A stretch of DNA of 64,000 nucleotides from positions 24,735,238 to 24,799,237 of the forward strand of contig OY756960.1 of NCBI GenBank assembly GCA_963580455.1. The letters run 5' to 3'. The position numbers were made by a program, and so were the translations under genes. This stretch comes from Euonymus europaeus (Eukaryota; Streptophyta; Magnoliopsida; Celastrales; Celastraceae). Below, piece after piece: positions 23,365 through 34,600 of this stretch (the first letter of the stretch is position 1; each line of letters begins with the position of its first letter). The notes beneath the pieces were generated by a model. That model was not told where the DNA came from, did no database searches, and was given only the letters and a program-made list of their open reading frames with translations.

Positions 23365-25123
23365 TTACAGTGTTAGCTTTTTTTTCTTGAACTTCCTTTG
23401 AGCTTTCAAGTCCACAACAATTACAGTAATATTGTCTTTGCTTCCTCTTTGGAGAGCAAGCCTTGAGAGGCACTCTGCTGCAGCTTGAGCTGCAGAATCA
23501 ATTCCCTCGCCCCTTTCTCCGGTGGGGGAATCGCCATTCTTTTTGTGCCAAAGAAGGATTCTCCTCCGGGCAATCTCACAGGCCTCCTCGTTCGTCACAA
23601 CATCCCATAAACCATCACTGGCTAGAATAAGGCACTCATCCTGTCTTTCTCGAGAAACAAACATCACCTCTGGATGTGGTATGATCCATGGCTTCAGGTA
23701 CCTATCCCCTGAAGATAGCAATGAAAATGATCAGCCTTAGGCTCAGACTGGACATTAATCAGTAAAGAATTAGGAAATCACTTGGCGCTCTCATTTTAGT
23801 GCTATCAGAGACATACCAATTGACCTCGACATTGCGAGAACTCCGAACACACGAGATCCATTCCATTGTATGACCTTGCCTCCTGCGGCCTCAATCCTCG
23901 CAAATTCATCCTCTCTATCTGGCTATAAAAGAGAATAATGGTAAAGATAAGCCTGCAGTTACTGCAAGTCCTAGGAAAAGACTGAAACATAGTAAAGACA
24001 TGCCTTGCTTACTTTCTGGTCAATTGATAGCGGCAAAGGTGTTTTTCCACGACACAAGACTGCTCTTGAATCTCCACAGTTTGCGACTATGATGTAGGTT
24101 GGACAAATGATGGCCACTACTGCCGTAGAACCGACAGTTTCCGGGGCTACAGTCACAAGATTAGCCTCACAGCCAGTGCCAACCTCGACATCAACTTTCA
24201 GAAAGCATCTGTAGAAGGCATTCCTCCACTGCTCCTGCCAATTGTGCTTGATTGTTCCATCACACAAGCTTGATTTTTCCAGTTCTATCTCCTCCGCCAA
24301 CGCCAAATGCAGTCGTTCGCGACAATAATTAGCAACCTGTGCAAATTATGCCTTGTTCAATGAGAATCCTTCTTGGATCACCCAACTCTCGTTTCAAATA
24401 ACATGTGTGTGTGTGTGTTCGGTTTGCAAAAGAATAATGAATTCAGCATACCTGAGATCCTCCATGTCCATCATAGACAGCAAAGAAATGGGGAGTTAAG
24501 TTACTCGAGTCCCATTTCATCTCTTTGAGAACATGATCGTCCATCAGCATTTCAGCAGGTATCTGCGAAAATCGTGGGACGGCAGCGACAGCATCTTCCA
24601 TCTCTGGTCTTCTTCCACATATTGAAATGCACCCAAAAAGGGCTACACTATCCAATTCAAATATAGTCTGGCCGCCACTCCTACCGATCTTCTTTTCATG
24701 AAGCACAGCAGATGGTTTCAAATTAGACTCATCAAAGCCGCCATTGCTATCCTCAACATCTGCAGAAACTGCAATTACATCTTTCTTAGGCTCTAACTCA
24801 CCAACTGGTTCTCTGAAATTGGTGTCAGGAGGCTCACTAGAAACATAAAAACTAGCATTGCTACCTAGACTACTGGTTTTACTAAGTCTGTTCTCATCTT
24901 CAGTGACCATATCAGGCAAAATGGCTCCTCCGCCATCTTTCCTTTCATCAGCAGATACTAATATTCTACTGCTCCCACTCTGTGGACTACTATCAAACAA
25001 GATTGCTCTGTTTGAAACCCTTTTATGCCAAGAAATTTCTCTGTGGTTATTTAAAGGAGATTCACTGCAATCAATATCACTTAGCCTAATTGGACCTGTA
25101 ACTGCTGTTGATCTCTCTTCCAT
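23365..25123 (-). CDS. HAB1: clade A protein phosphatase 2C, HAB1 type
   Basis: Four exons (25123-24452, 24336-24013, 23922-23817, 23708-23365) join in frame to 481 aa. A variable N-terminus of about 170 residues precedes the PP2C domain: [10 protein letters not shown], the metal-binding DGHGG (D218), [37 protein letters not shown] and [14 protein letters not shown]352 in [12 protein letters not shown] corresponds to the ABI1/HAB1 tryptophan that locks onto ABA-bound PYR/PYL receptors. The ending DLKAQRKFK points to HAB1, not ABI1. The enzyme dephosphorylates SnRK2 kinases and represses ABA signalling. I start at MEER because family members begin so; the upstream in-frame ATG at 25165 adds an atypical 14 residues. 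ABA genes of this type are usually ABA-induced, consistent with the upstream ACGT motifs. Confidence 0.93.
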
Positions 25124-26640
25124 TAATTCTACTTGCCTTGAGCAAATAAAGCAAAGCCTTGACAAACCCTCTAAAGCTATGAATATACTACTCTATATGA
25201 CTTGCTCTTAGAAATAATGGATTCTAAATTTCTAACTCAAGAACCCAGTTAAATAATGGAATCTAAGAGAAAATTCCAGGAATAAATAGAATGAAAGGAG
25301 ATTGAAGTGAATTTAATATGACTGATTATGTATGAGAATCAAGCACACATGGATCCAATTTGCCAAAAAAAGTGCAGACAGGGTCTATTTAATGCCTTAA
25401 TTCCAATACTGGACTCTTCTATTCTTCATCTTACAACTTCTACAGACAGAGAAGACACAACGAAATCTCCTTTTCACACTACCTTCTGACCAATCCTTTC
25501 ATAAATTCCAATAAACTATGTATGACAATCACAAGAGCAAGATATGGGAATCAAATGTCGTCCAATCTCGGACAGAGAAAATCAAATGTGCTTCATGAAA
25601 AGAAGTCAAAAACTAAATAGAGAAAACCAGAGGCAACCAAACAAGAAACAGAAACTCCAACAGAAATGGGTTTCCCTGGATTTGAGGGAAAACTATTCTA
25701 GGCTCTTGAAATTAACTACCTCAACCTAATCACCTCTCAAAAGTTAAAAAAAAGTCACCACCTACCCCTCCCTAGTTTTTCTCAGTTCCAGATATCTCTC
25801 TCCCTTCCACAAGTGTGTTTTTCTCAATCAAGCTTCAAGAATCAATGTGTTGAATTAGTAACCAAAAAGATAAAAATAAATACAACAGCAAACATGGATG
25901 AGAAAGGTCTATCAAAAAAAACATGAAGGAGGAAGGAGGAAGGAGGAAGGAAGGCAAGAAGAAAAACCCTTAAAAGGTGAATTAATAATCCAAGGACAAC
26001 ATACACGTGTCCACTATGGATAAGCACTTATTTATTGGATTTTTATTACAGACAAAGAGAACCCACTGCCAATCAATATCATTAATATTGTGCATTTTTT
26101 TTGTTAGAGCGTCATTATATTGTGCATTATTAATTGAATTATTGAAAACAATATCAAATCAATTTGATATTTATATAATCAATATGAGCTTAAACTTGAA
26201 TTATCATATTCACACGTCATTAATAATTAGTTAAATCAAAGCGCAGTACGTAATATTATGAGTATTAGGAGAGATATACACCAATCAATCAATGTAGAAA
26301 CTCAAAAAAAAAAAAACAATGCTCGATAATTCTACGCTACGTACCTACGACACGTAAAAGAATCAATGTAATTGTCCAAAAAAATAATACTGGGTCTGGG
26401 AATTTGTTCTGTATTGAAATTCTATTCTTTTTTCATTATCCGAAACGTGTAAACGACTAATTCCATGGACAAGTCTAGAGAGAGACAGAGAGAAAAAAAG
26501 GGTTTCTAGAGAGATGAAGAAATAAATATATTGGTGTTGTGACGTGGCAGATTGCCACGTAAAAGTGCATGACTTAATGAGGTTGGTGGCCAAAGCGAGT
26601 GACGTGTAAGATTACAGAGAGATTGGGAGTGGGAGGGGGA
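25124..26640 (-). promoter_or_regulatory. HAB1: leader and promoter region of the HAB1-like gene, with ABRE-like sites
   Basis: On the minus strand the sequence nearest the gene is CT-rich and leader-like, with an (AGG)n tract at about 25924-25955. ACGT-core elements occur at 26004-26009 (CACGTG), about 26350-26355, 26542-26548 (ACGTGGC), 26554-26560 (GCCACGT) and 26602-26607 (ACGTGT). ABRE motifs bound by ABF/AREB bZIP factors have this form. The transcription start is unknown. Confidence 0.5.
26542..26560. promoter_or_regulatory. inverted pair of ABRE-like elements
   Basis: ACGTGGC and GCCACGT form a perfect 7-bp inverted repeat with a 5-bp spacer, about 1.4 kb upstream of the HAB1 start codon. 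ACGTGGC is the classic ABRE core. Paired ABREs commonly act together in ABA response; activity here is inferred. Confidence 0.55.
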
Positions 26641-28190
26641 GATGTACAACTACTTTTGCATGTACAGTGTCTTTGTATATTAAAATAGTTTCATTCATGC
26701 ACTGAACTTCAGTCAAAAACATCTCTGTGATTTTTGCTTGTTGGCAAGGCAACCTGATGAGTATCCCACGTTTAAAAAATAAGATTATCAACTCTAATTT
26801 ATAAGAATCTAAGACACCCTCAACTGATAAATCAATTTTCTGAATTATATAATTTTACCTTGAGCCCTATGGTTCGGTGTGGATTTTCAACACAACGGCC
26901 CAACTCTTCTTATTTTAAAAATTGGTACATCATCATCTATACATCTCCTGTACTCCATATCTCTATCATTTTTTTCAACATGTCCAGATTAAAAATTGGT
27001 TTGAGGAAAATATTATTTTAGTTAAAATTTTAAATTGAACTAAATCATATGGACAGATATTGGCATGAAGAGAATCGACTTATTCAATTGTGCAAAAATT
27101 TACCCAAAACCAATAACAAGTTTCTTTGTTAAAATGCTTATCCAAAAAATAAAAAAAGGTTTCTCTGTTATTTTATTTTTTTGCAATATATAACTTGTAG
27201 TGTTGATTCACTGCTTTGCCAGTCTGCCACACGCCAGACTTATTAGAGAACTACATCAGATTGTGCCAACAAAAAGACTTGCTAATATAGACTATTACTT
27301 TTTTTGATAATCGAGAACGACCCGATTAACTCGTTTTTCAGACAATTGAGTGGACTCGAACAACCAACACGCACCACCTTAGCAACAAATAAAATTGGGT
27401 CAAAGTTCATATGCGTAAGCCACATACGAGATAAAGGTCACGAAACGGGTACCACTAGAAAATATTCCGAAGGGTTTCGAGTTTGAATGTGAGATCCCCA
27501 CACATACAGGAAACGCCTGCCTAACAACGAGTTCACCAGTAAATTACTTCACATCTCAAATACTAACAAGAGAAAACAAGATCCCTAATAGCATCTATCA
27601 AGTCATTTGAATATGAATCACTGCCATTGAGAAAAATTGTCCATAGAAGATCACTAGCACACAAAAGTCGACAATCATATTAAACAGGATTCAGATTCAA
27701 GTAAGCTTCAAGAACAGAACAACTGATATTCACAAAGCAAGCATATAAAACATAGAGCAAAGATCTTCCAAACCAACAATATAAAGGAAAGTTCAATCAA
27801 AACAAACCGTAATAACAATAAAAAAAAATGTCTTACATTTTCTGATAATGGTATTCGATCAGTACAAAACAATACAAAGGCGTTCTCACGTCTGCCCAAG
27901 CCTTCTATATTCGGGCATCCGCATAAAAGATAGGCCCTCAACCTGCATGTTGAAACCTCATCAGTGCCTTACCATAGATATAACCCATTGATTATTTTTG
28001 CAACAAGTGACAAAGGATTAGACACTTTAGCTTCTGCCAGGGTTGCTTCTTGTTTGAGCTTTATAGAACTCTGTTTTTGCCTTGGTAGCCTCAATCTTCA
28101 ATCCAAATGCTTACTCCTCACATTAATCGCATCTGAATAATCCTCTAGACATATATGCTCCCAGCATTTCAATCCTCGACACTTTGGCTT
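26641..28190. other. intergenic region, no gene recognised
   Basis: AT-rich sequence. Around 27300-27560 the composition is less AT-biased and may be an old repeat fragment, but I cannot assign it. Confidence 0.4.
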
Positions 28191-28603
28191 CTACAATAGG
28201 GGTTCCTTGGATGAGTTATTCGGGTGCTTACAACTGCTACCTTCTCCAAAACCCTTGCCGCCAATAACCTCAACATTTCTGTGTGCAAGCATGAAATTCA
28301 AGAAAATCTTCTTCAAGTTGCTGATCTCACTCAGATGTTGAGAGATCTTTGGAGAAGCATGATGATTATCTAGTCGCCTCGATGCTGTGAAAAAATTCAA
28401 AACAAACCCCCTTTTTTTATCAGTAAGATGAAATTTTATTTCAAAACAAACCTACTTCAGTAACCAACAAACCATATTGAAGTCAATTCAAATGTGACTC
28501 AAGATAAAACTATACTGTAAGTGCGCATACCAAATGAACTTATTGTCGCCCTTCTTCTGAAGCATTTCTTTTGTCGACTCCATATTCGAATGGGCACCTC
28601 CAT
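28191..28603 (-). CDS. possible small spliced gene, unrecognised
   Basis: Two pieces, 28603-28531 and 28384-28191, join in frame across a GT-AG intron to an 88-aa basic protein starting MEVPIRIWSRQKKC and ending NNSSKEPLL. The first piece is open further upstream to an ATTCTTTACAG acceptor at 28683. Upstream pieces with good splice sites (29913-29861, 29227-29147, 29034-28971) do not join it in one frame, so the model is incomplete, broken or non-coding. I recognise no domain. It may be a degraded gene or a non-coding transcript. Confidence 0.25.
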
Positions 28604-28970
28604 TCTTGGAGCAACAGTTTTTCCACTGGCACTAGAGCTGGGCTTGGGCAAGATCAGAAGCCCTAATCTCCAAGCACGGGCAGCTGTAAAGAATGTTAAT
28701 CCTATGCCGAAGCTTGGGTTAGTAGTCTCTCTGTGCACAGAGAGACAATTGCTTGGACTTCTCTCTCAAAGGATAATGCCAAGCAGAAGGTTATTATGTT
28801 AATACCCATGTCTATTATGGAGCTTTTCTAGAGTTGCTTTTGGCAGACGAGCAATTGTCAAGATCAACAGATGTAAAAATGACATTGTAAACAATACTCG
28901 TCTGGGTTTAAAACATGTAAAGATATGAGAGAGACAGTCAGACAGATATCTGTATACTGACCATACTCAC

Positions 28971-29913
28971 CCAAGTAAAAACTTTCCATCCGGGAAATTA
29001 AGCAGAACTTTGGGAAGGGTTTTAACTTTTAAGACTACATGCATGTGAATGCTAATTGCTAAGATCCATTGGTTCATATTTTATTATCTGCCATTTATAA
29101 ATTAAGACTCAAGATGTCCAAAGCTAGACACATTTTCTTCCCTTACCTTGGAATCTCCCTCTCTGTGCACCAGAAAGCTTGGGTGGAGTCATAGAAACGA
29201 ACACTGGCTCCAGCTAAATCCATAAGACTACAAAGTTCATCCCAAAGGGGCACTTTGAGGGAAAGCACGTGCAATCAATTACCACATGACACAAGATACA
29301 AAAATTTTCCTTCAAATGGCATATAAACATCCACACACCTGAACTCACGATGAAAACCATAACTGAAGTCCATCAATGGGTGGTTCATTTCTATCCAATG
29401 ACTTGGACCCAATATCATAATTACCAGACACGGCATACCATACAAATCAGAGACATGGTATATCATACAAATCAGACTACAAAACATTATTCACAGCATA
29501 ATAGAAGAAAAGCCCAGCTAATCATATTACCCCAATGACAAAAATTCTTAGGCAACAGTAGTCAAAATCAATTACATAACTCATTGCCTCCAGATGTCAA
29601 GGTTAATATTATATTACCTTCTAATTTACCATTTTAAGAACAAATATTAGACGAAGATATGGTGCTACTCTATATAATATCAAAAACAATATCTTTACCA
29701 TCCGAATACAAAAGTTTCTTTCACATTTACGTCATGTTCAATAGGTTGTATCCTTTCTGGATGGCTTTTCTTATGTAGATATGTAATTGAGAGTAGCTGG
29801 TATGAGAAATCTTGGTAGAGAAATGTAGAGTTAAGGGGGAGAGAGAGAGAGAGAACTTACCTTGATATGAAGCCGCGTTGGTGAACGAGGATAAAAGTAA
29901 AGGGGTGTCCCAT
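28971..29913 (-). other. exon-like segments of unknown gene
   Basis: The minus-strand segments 29913-29861 (starts ATG, MGHPFTFILVHQRG), 29227-29147 (DLAGASVRFYDSTQAFW) and 29034-28971 (KVLLNFPDGKFLLG) are each bounded by plausible AG and GT sites and keep one open frame. The first two join in frame. The third does not continue them without a stop. They may be the 5' part of the small gene at 28191-28603 or a pseudogene. Confidence 0.25.
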
Positions 29914-31685
29914 GAGAGGAAATAAACATAAATAAACCCCGTGTTTTCACTTCCAATACAAAGAGAAAAGGCAATTATTGTTTTCAAGTTCCACCCATAT
30001 TTTTCATTATGAAAATGAAAATGGAAATGGAAAACACCTATATCAAACACCCCCACAAATTGAAGAGATACTATGTCTATATGTGTCCAAGAGGAATGCA
30101 ATATCAAGAACTGGAAGTAACTTGAGACAGCTAGGAAGCATCCTCAATTGTTTTCATATTACAAGGTTCAGCCCTTAGTCTCAGTTTTGATCTCAACAGT
30201 AATTGTATTCAAGGAAGGGACTTGCGTATCAACCCCATCCCACCAAAACAAAGGCAAAAAGAAAGAGTGAGAATTAATATTTCAGTTACAAAAAATAAAA
30301 ACAATTATCACCGACCTAGCAACATAGTGGACAACTTAAGAAAGTTCAATGATAATCATCATACATGATAAATGCTATTGAGCAACAAACCTCAAAGAGT
30401 TTCAGTCTCCACTGCTAGGCCCTAGCAATTCTCCTCCTGTGCTGATTCCATATAAAAATACTGAGTGCTTAAAAATAAAAAGATATTTCTGGAAGAAAAG
30501 GAGTTCAAAAATGGCTGCCACCTGATGACAAAATATGCAGTATACAGTAGGTACTGTGGAAATAATCAGAAAAACTAGAATACAAACTAACTTGAATTTG
30601 GAAGATGAGCCAGTGCAATTTATTCTTCGTAAAAACATCATCAAAGTTTTAATCCCAAATATTTTGAAGTCTGCCACATGAATGCGGATTATTTGGAGTC
30701 CACTACAAGGATCCCCTTTCTTCCAAGTAGAAACACATCTTCCCAAATATGACTCAAGAACACTAATTGCTGAAAATTTTGAGCAAGTGTCATGGACGTT
30801 GATTCCAGATCAAAGGAAACACAGGTTGAAATAACAATTATTTGTTCACCATCAACTGAAATAAATAAATAAAATGGGGATTCCACCAATCAAGCATGAT
30901 CAATTTATCTGGAAATGTAGTGTGACAAATGAGAACTCATGAATGGCTGAGATCCGAAGCAACTAGCCTCTAAAGATTGGAGCAGCTAACCTCTAAAGAA
31001 TGAGAGGATAAAGAAAATGAGAGAACAATCTAAGCATCCGGTAGCCTGAAAGTACGATATACTGAGAGCAAAAAATGCATCAAAAGAGAAATAAATGAAT
31101 ACAGGAGTAGAGCGAAGAGTGAGAACTCTATATATATTTCTCACTCTAGCCTTCGGGGAGATCCCTTAGAAACAATACTTTAAAAAAGAAATTACAGGCG
31201 ACCAGCAGAAATCAGTTTAGTGGCACTAACTGATTATCCAACAAGTTTCAATAGTAAAAAGAACATTTTTTTTTTGAAGGAATTGAAAAGAAAAAGACAA
31301 CATACAAGTACCCCAACAAGAGATCATTCAACTGGGAAAAATAACTCATTTTATTGAAAAAAAATTAAGTGTATTTACTAGTGCGTTGTTACCGATCCGT
31401 AATAGCCACAGCCCGGATACAGTGTTCGCTAAAATATAACCCACTAAGACATGCTAACTTGTACCTTGAACAAAAGATTTTACTGTAGATCTCACTAAGT
31501 TAATACCGGAAAACCCAAAACATCAAAAATATTAAATTAACTTCTTGAGAAGTCTACTAAAGAATCGATTTTACCTAACTCTTAATTGGATGGTCATGAC
31601 CAACGATGTACTCGTCATTTCTTGACAACAGCAATTACTTTTCATTTATCAAAACCATAATGAATACTATACAAAGAAAGCAACT
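29914..31685. other. intergenic region, no gene recognised
   Basis: AT-rich sequence with a (GA)n tract just inside the preceding segment at about 29840-29853. I see nothing else that I can support. Confidence 0.5.
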
Positions 31686-34600
31686 TCAAACCATCATATT
31701 CAAGTCTGAAAGGTCATCCATCGGAATTTCAAGGCCCATGAAGTCAAGATCTTGGATTCCATCGTCATCAATGTTCAACCATGAACCCAAATCCTGCCCT
31801 TGGCCACCAAAATCGTCAGGAACACCTAACACATCCATGCCTGGAAGCTGTAGGTTGGACAAGTCAATAGCCTCATCCAATGAGTCCAAGCCAAAACCAT
31901 TTTTCTCCTTTGCATTGGTAATCATTTCACTTGACTTCGACTCAGAAAGCAATGTTGTTTTGGGTTGCTTTGATATCTTGCCAAGAAACCCATTAACAGA
32001 AACAGATAACTGAGTTGTTTTCTGCTTAGGCTTTGTTTTGGATTTCCTTTCACCCTTAGTGTTAGATAATGCAGGTCGGCCAATTTTATCATTTCCATTC
32101 TTAGATAAAACCTCTCTTCCTTGACCTTTCCCCTCCCTGTCTCTCTCACTCCTCTTACCTTTTGTACTGCTCGATAGAGAGGTTTCAATGCCTGAAGGAG
32201 CACAAGATGAAGTACCAAGAATACCACCAATAACATCATCAAGCAATACTTCCCTCTTCTTCACCCGGTTTGACCACAGATCTTCTTTCACGGGAGTTTG
32301 TTCAGATAACTGATTTCCTGGTGGAAGCATATCTGAGGAATTAATGTAGCTGTCCCCATTCTTACTCAACCGTGAAACTAGATTAGCTGGCTGAGATACC
32401 ATGGAAGCTGCAGAAAAGACAAAAATCTGAAAATCAATTCTGCTATATGTCCCAAAAGAAATGTGTTACGAAAAGGGGGTTAAAATATGATGAAAGAACA
32501 ATATATCTGCTGGAAAGGAAAAAAAACCCGATACGTATTTTTTTAAAACACAAATATGAAAACAAAGAAAAATCCACACTTCCTGACCAAAAGGCATCAA
32601 TAAATACCTGAAACTCTACCTTCCAGTGAGCGACTGGAGGTATTATTGCTAAATGGTTTTGCAGATTCACCATCTGTAGGAGTATCTACTAATCGTGAGC
32701 TATTTAGTTGGGAAGGCCCGGAAAGAAGAATATCCTTAAACAAGGGATCACTGAAGCAGCTCCTGCCTGTATCTTCTACATTATGACATCTTTCTAGCGT
32801 GCGCTTTACAAATGCCAAGGCTGATTGCTTGGCCATTTTACTACTGGAACTCTTCCCACCAGTGGCATTAGGACCCCAACAAGTCTATATAGAGACTGGA
32901 TCAATTAATAATTTAAAAAAGAAAAGAAAAGCCTCTGGTATAACACGTATTAATTAGTTTTTTTTAGAACAAGTAATAAGAAGGACAGGAAACAGAGGCT
33001 TACATTGAAATAAATAAATAATTCTCAACAGTAGTCGAAAAGTGAACGCATGAAGTGAAAATGAGAAAATTTACAGGAGTCACAGCAGGGCACAAAACAG
33101 CTCACAAACCAAATAGACCATAATGCACTAAACCAAAATTATTATCATTATTATATGCAAATTGATAGTCATCCGTTCACTTAATGGAGACCTCTTGGCA
33201 GCACAGGAGAATAGCTACATTCTAATATTCTGAATACCCCACAATGTTGGTAACACCAGACTGACCTAGTTATACAGACTACCTGTACAGCCTCCTTCAA
33301 AAGCAAAAAAGGAAAAGTTGGACACTGATAAAACCATCTTCACTTTTCTAAATTCTCCTAATCTTCTTTCAGTACATAACATATAGTAATTGCAGTAGTA
33401 ACTTGACAGGGTAAGAATGCAGTACAGCACCATTTATGAAAACCAAACAGCCTGAGTCTATGTAATAATCATTAATTTGAAGATTTGGGATGCCTCAAAC
33501 TAAATCCGTCCCACTTTTTTCTGTCACTTCTATTTCTACACCTTATTTGCCCCCCATCAACGCACCATCTAAAACCCAATTTGCTGAACCATAGCCTACC
33601 TACATGCCTACTTACGTGACCACCCTGAAAAAATTACAAGAAGCTTTTATCAATTTCTTATGTACTGATTTAGTTATTTATTTCTGGACTCTTGGGAGGT
33701 CATTCTACGTAAGTTGGCATAATAGCACTTGAGTGTAATGTGCAAACCAAACAACCCAGACAATAGATAGTTACTTGGTAACCATAAACATGAAGGGTTT
33801 GGACCAATAACACCTTTCTTCTATTTTCTACTTCTACTCTTTACTTTGCTTAACAATTAGACCCATAACAGCCAATTTGATGAACCACAGCCTCCCTCCA
33901 AGAATACATTAAACTAAGTACAGAAGAACATTTATTCTTCTGTATTTTAGGGTTTTGAAGAACCTTGCTACATTAATCTGGCCCTATGTCTTGTGATAGA
34001 GTCATTATATATGGTAGAATTAAACAATGCAAAGACATCAGAATACTACCATATACTTTCGATAAGCCATAGTAACAAGTTTGTCATGAGCATGTCGTTC
34101 AAATTCCCTACATGGAAGATAAGAAGAATGGTGGTCAAAATCTTTTTCCACAAAAAGAAACAAATGTATAGTCATCTGAAGAGTGGAAAATGTCATTACT
34201 TTTCTTGAAGTTCTTTGGTTTCCGAGGCAGATTTTATCAGACTAATCAGCAAGACTTTCTTTGTTGAAATCTGTAGCATCAACAGAGAAATACTATAAGA
34301 TGAGAGTTCGATAGCAAATAATTTTGCAATCAAAGAAAAGACAATCTAACTCTATCACATTCGGCAGAATTTCTTATGATAATGATAAGAAAATGGAAAT
34401 GAGGAATCAAATATGATAAAAAGGAGAAGATTTTGAGCCAATTTACAAAAGGGCTTTAGTAATGTAAGAAAAGGAAAATACCTGGCCATGGTACTCCTCC
34501 TCTAAGTTGCTAATGTCCATAGAGATTCCTTCAGTCCTTGTTTGTCCACTATCAGGCTGACAACGAAACAAGTTATCAGAAAGATACATAAACAGGCCCT

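Noticed and set aside
32885..34481. Apparent loss of conserved exons from the large nuclear-protein gene
   Set aside because: On closer reading diverged but in-frame exons are present at 34270-34200 and 34107-34050 with proper splice sites.
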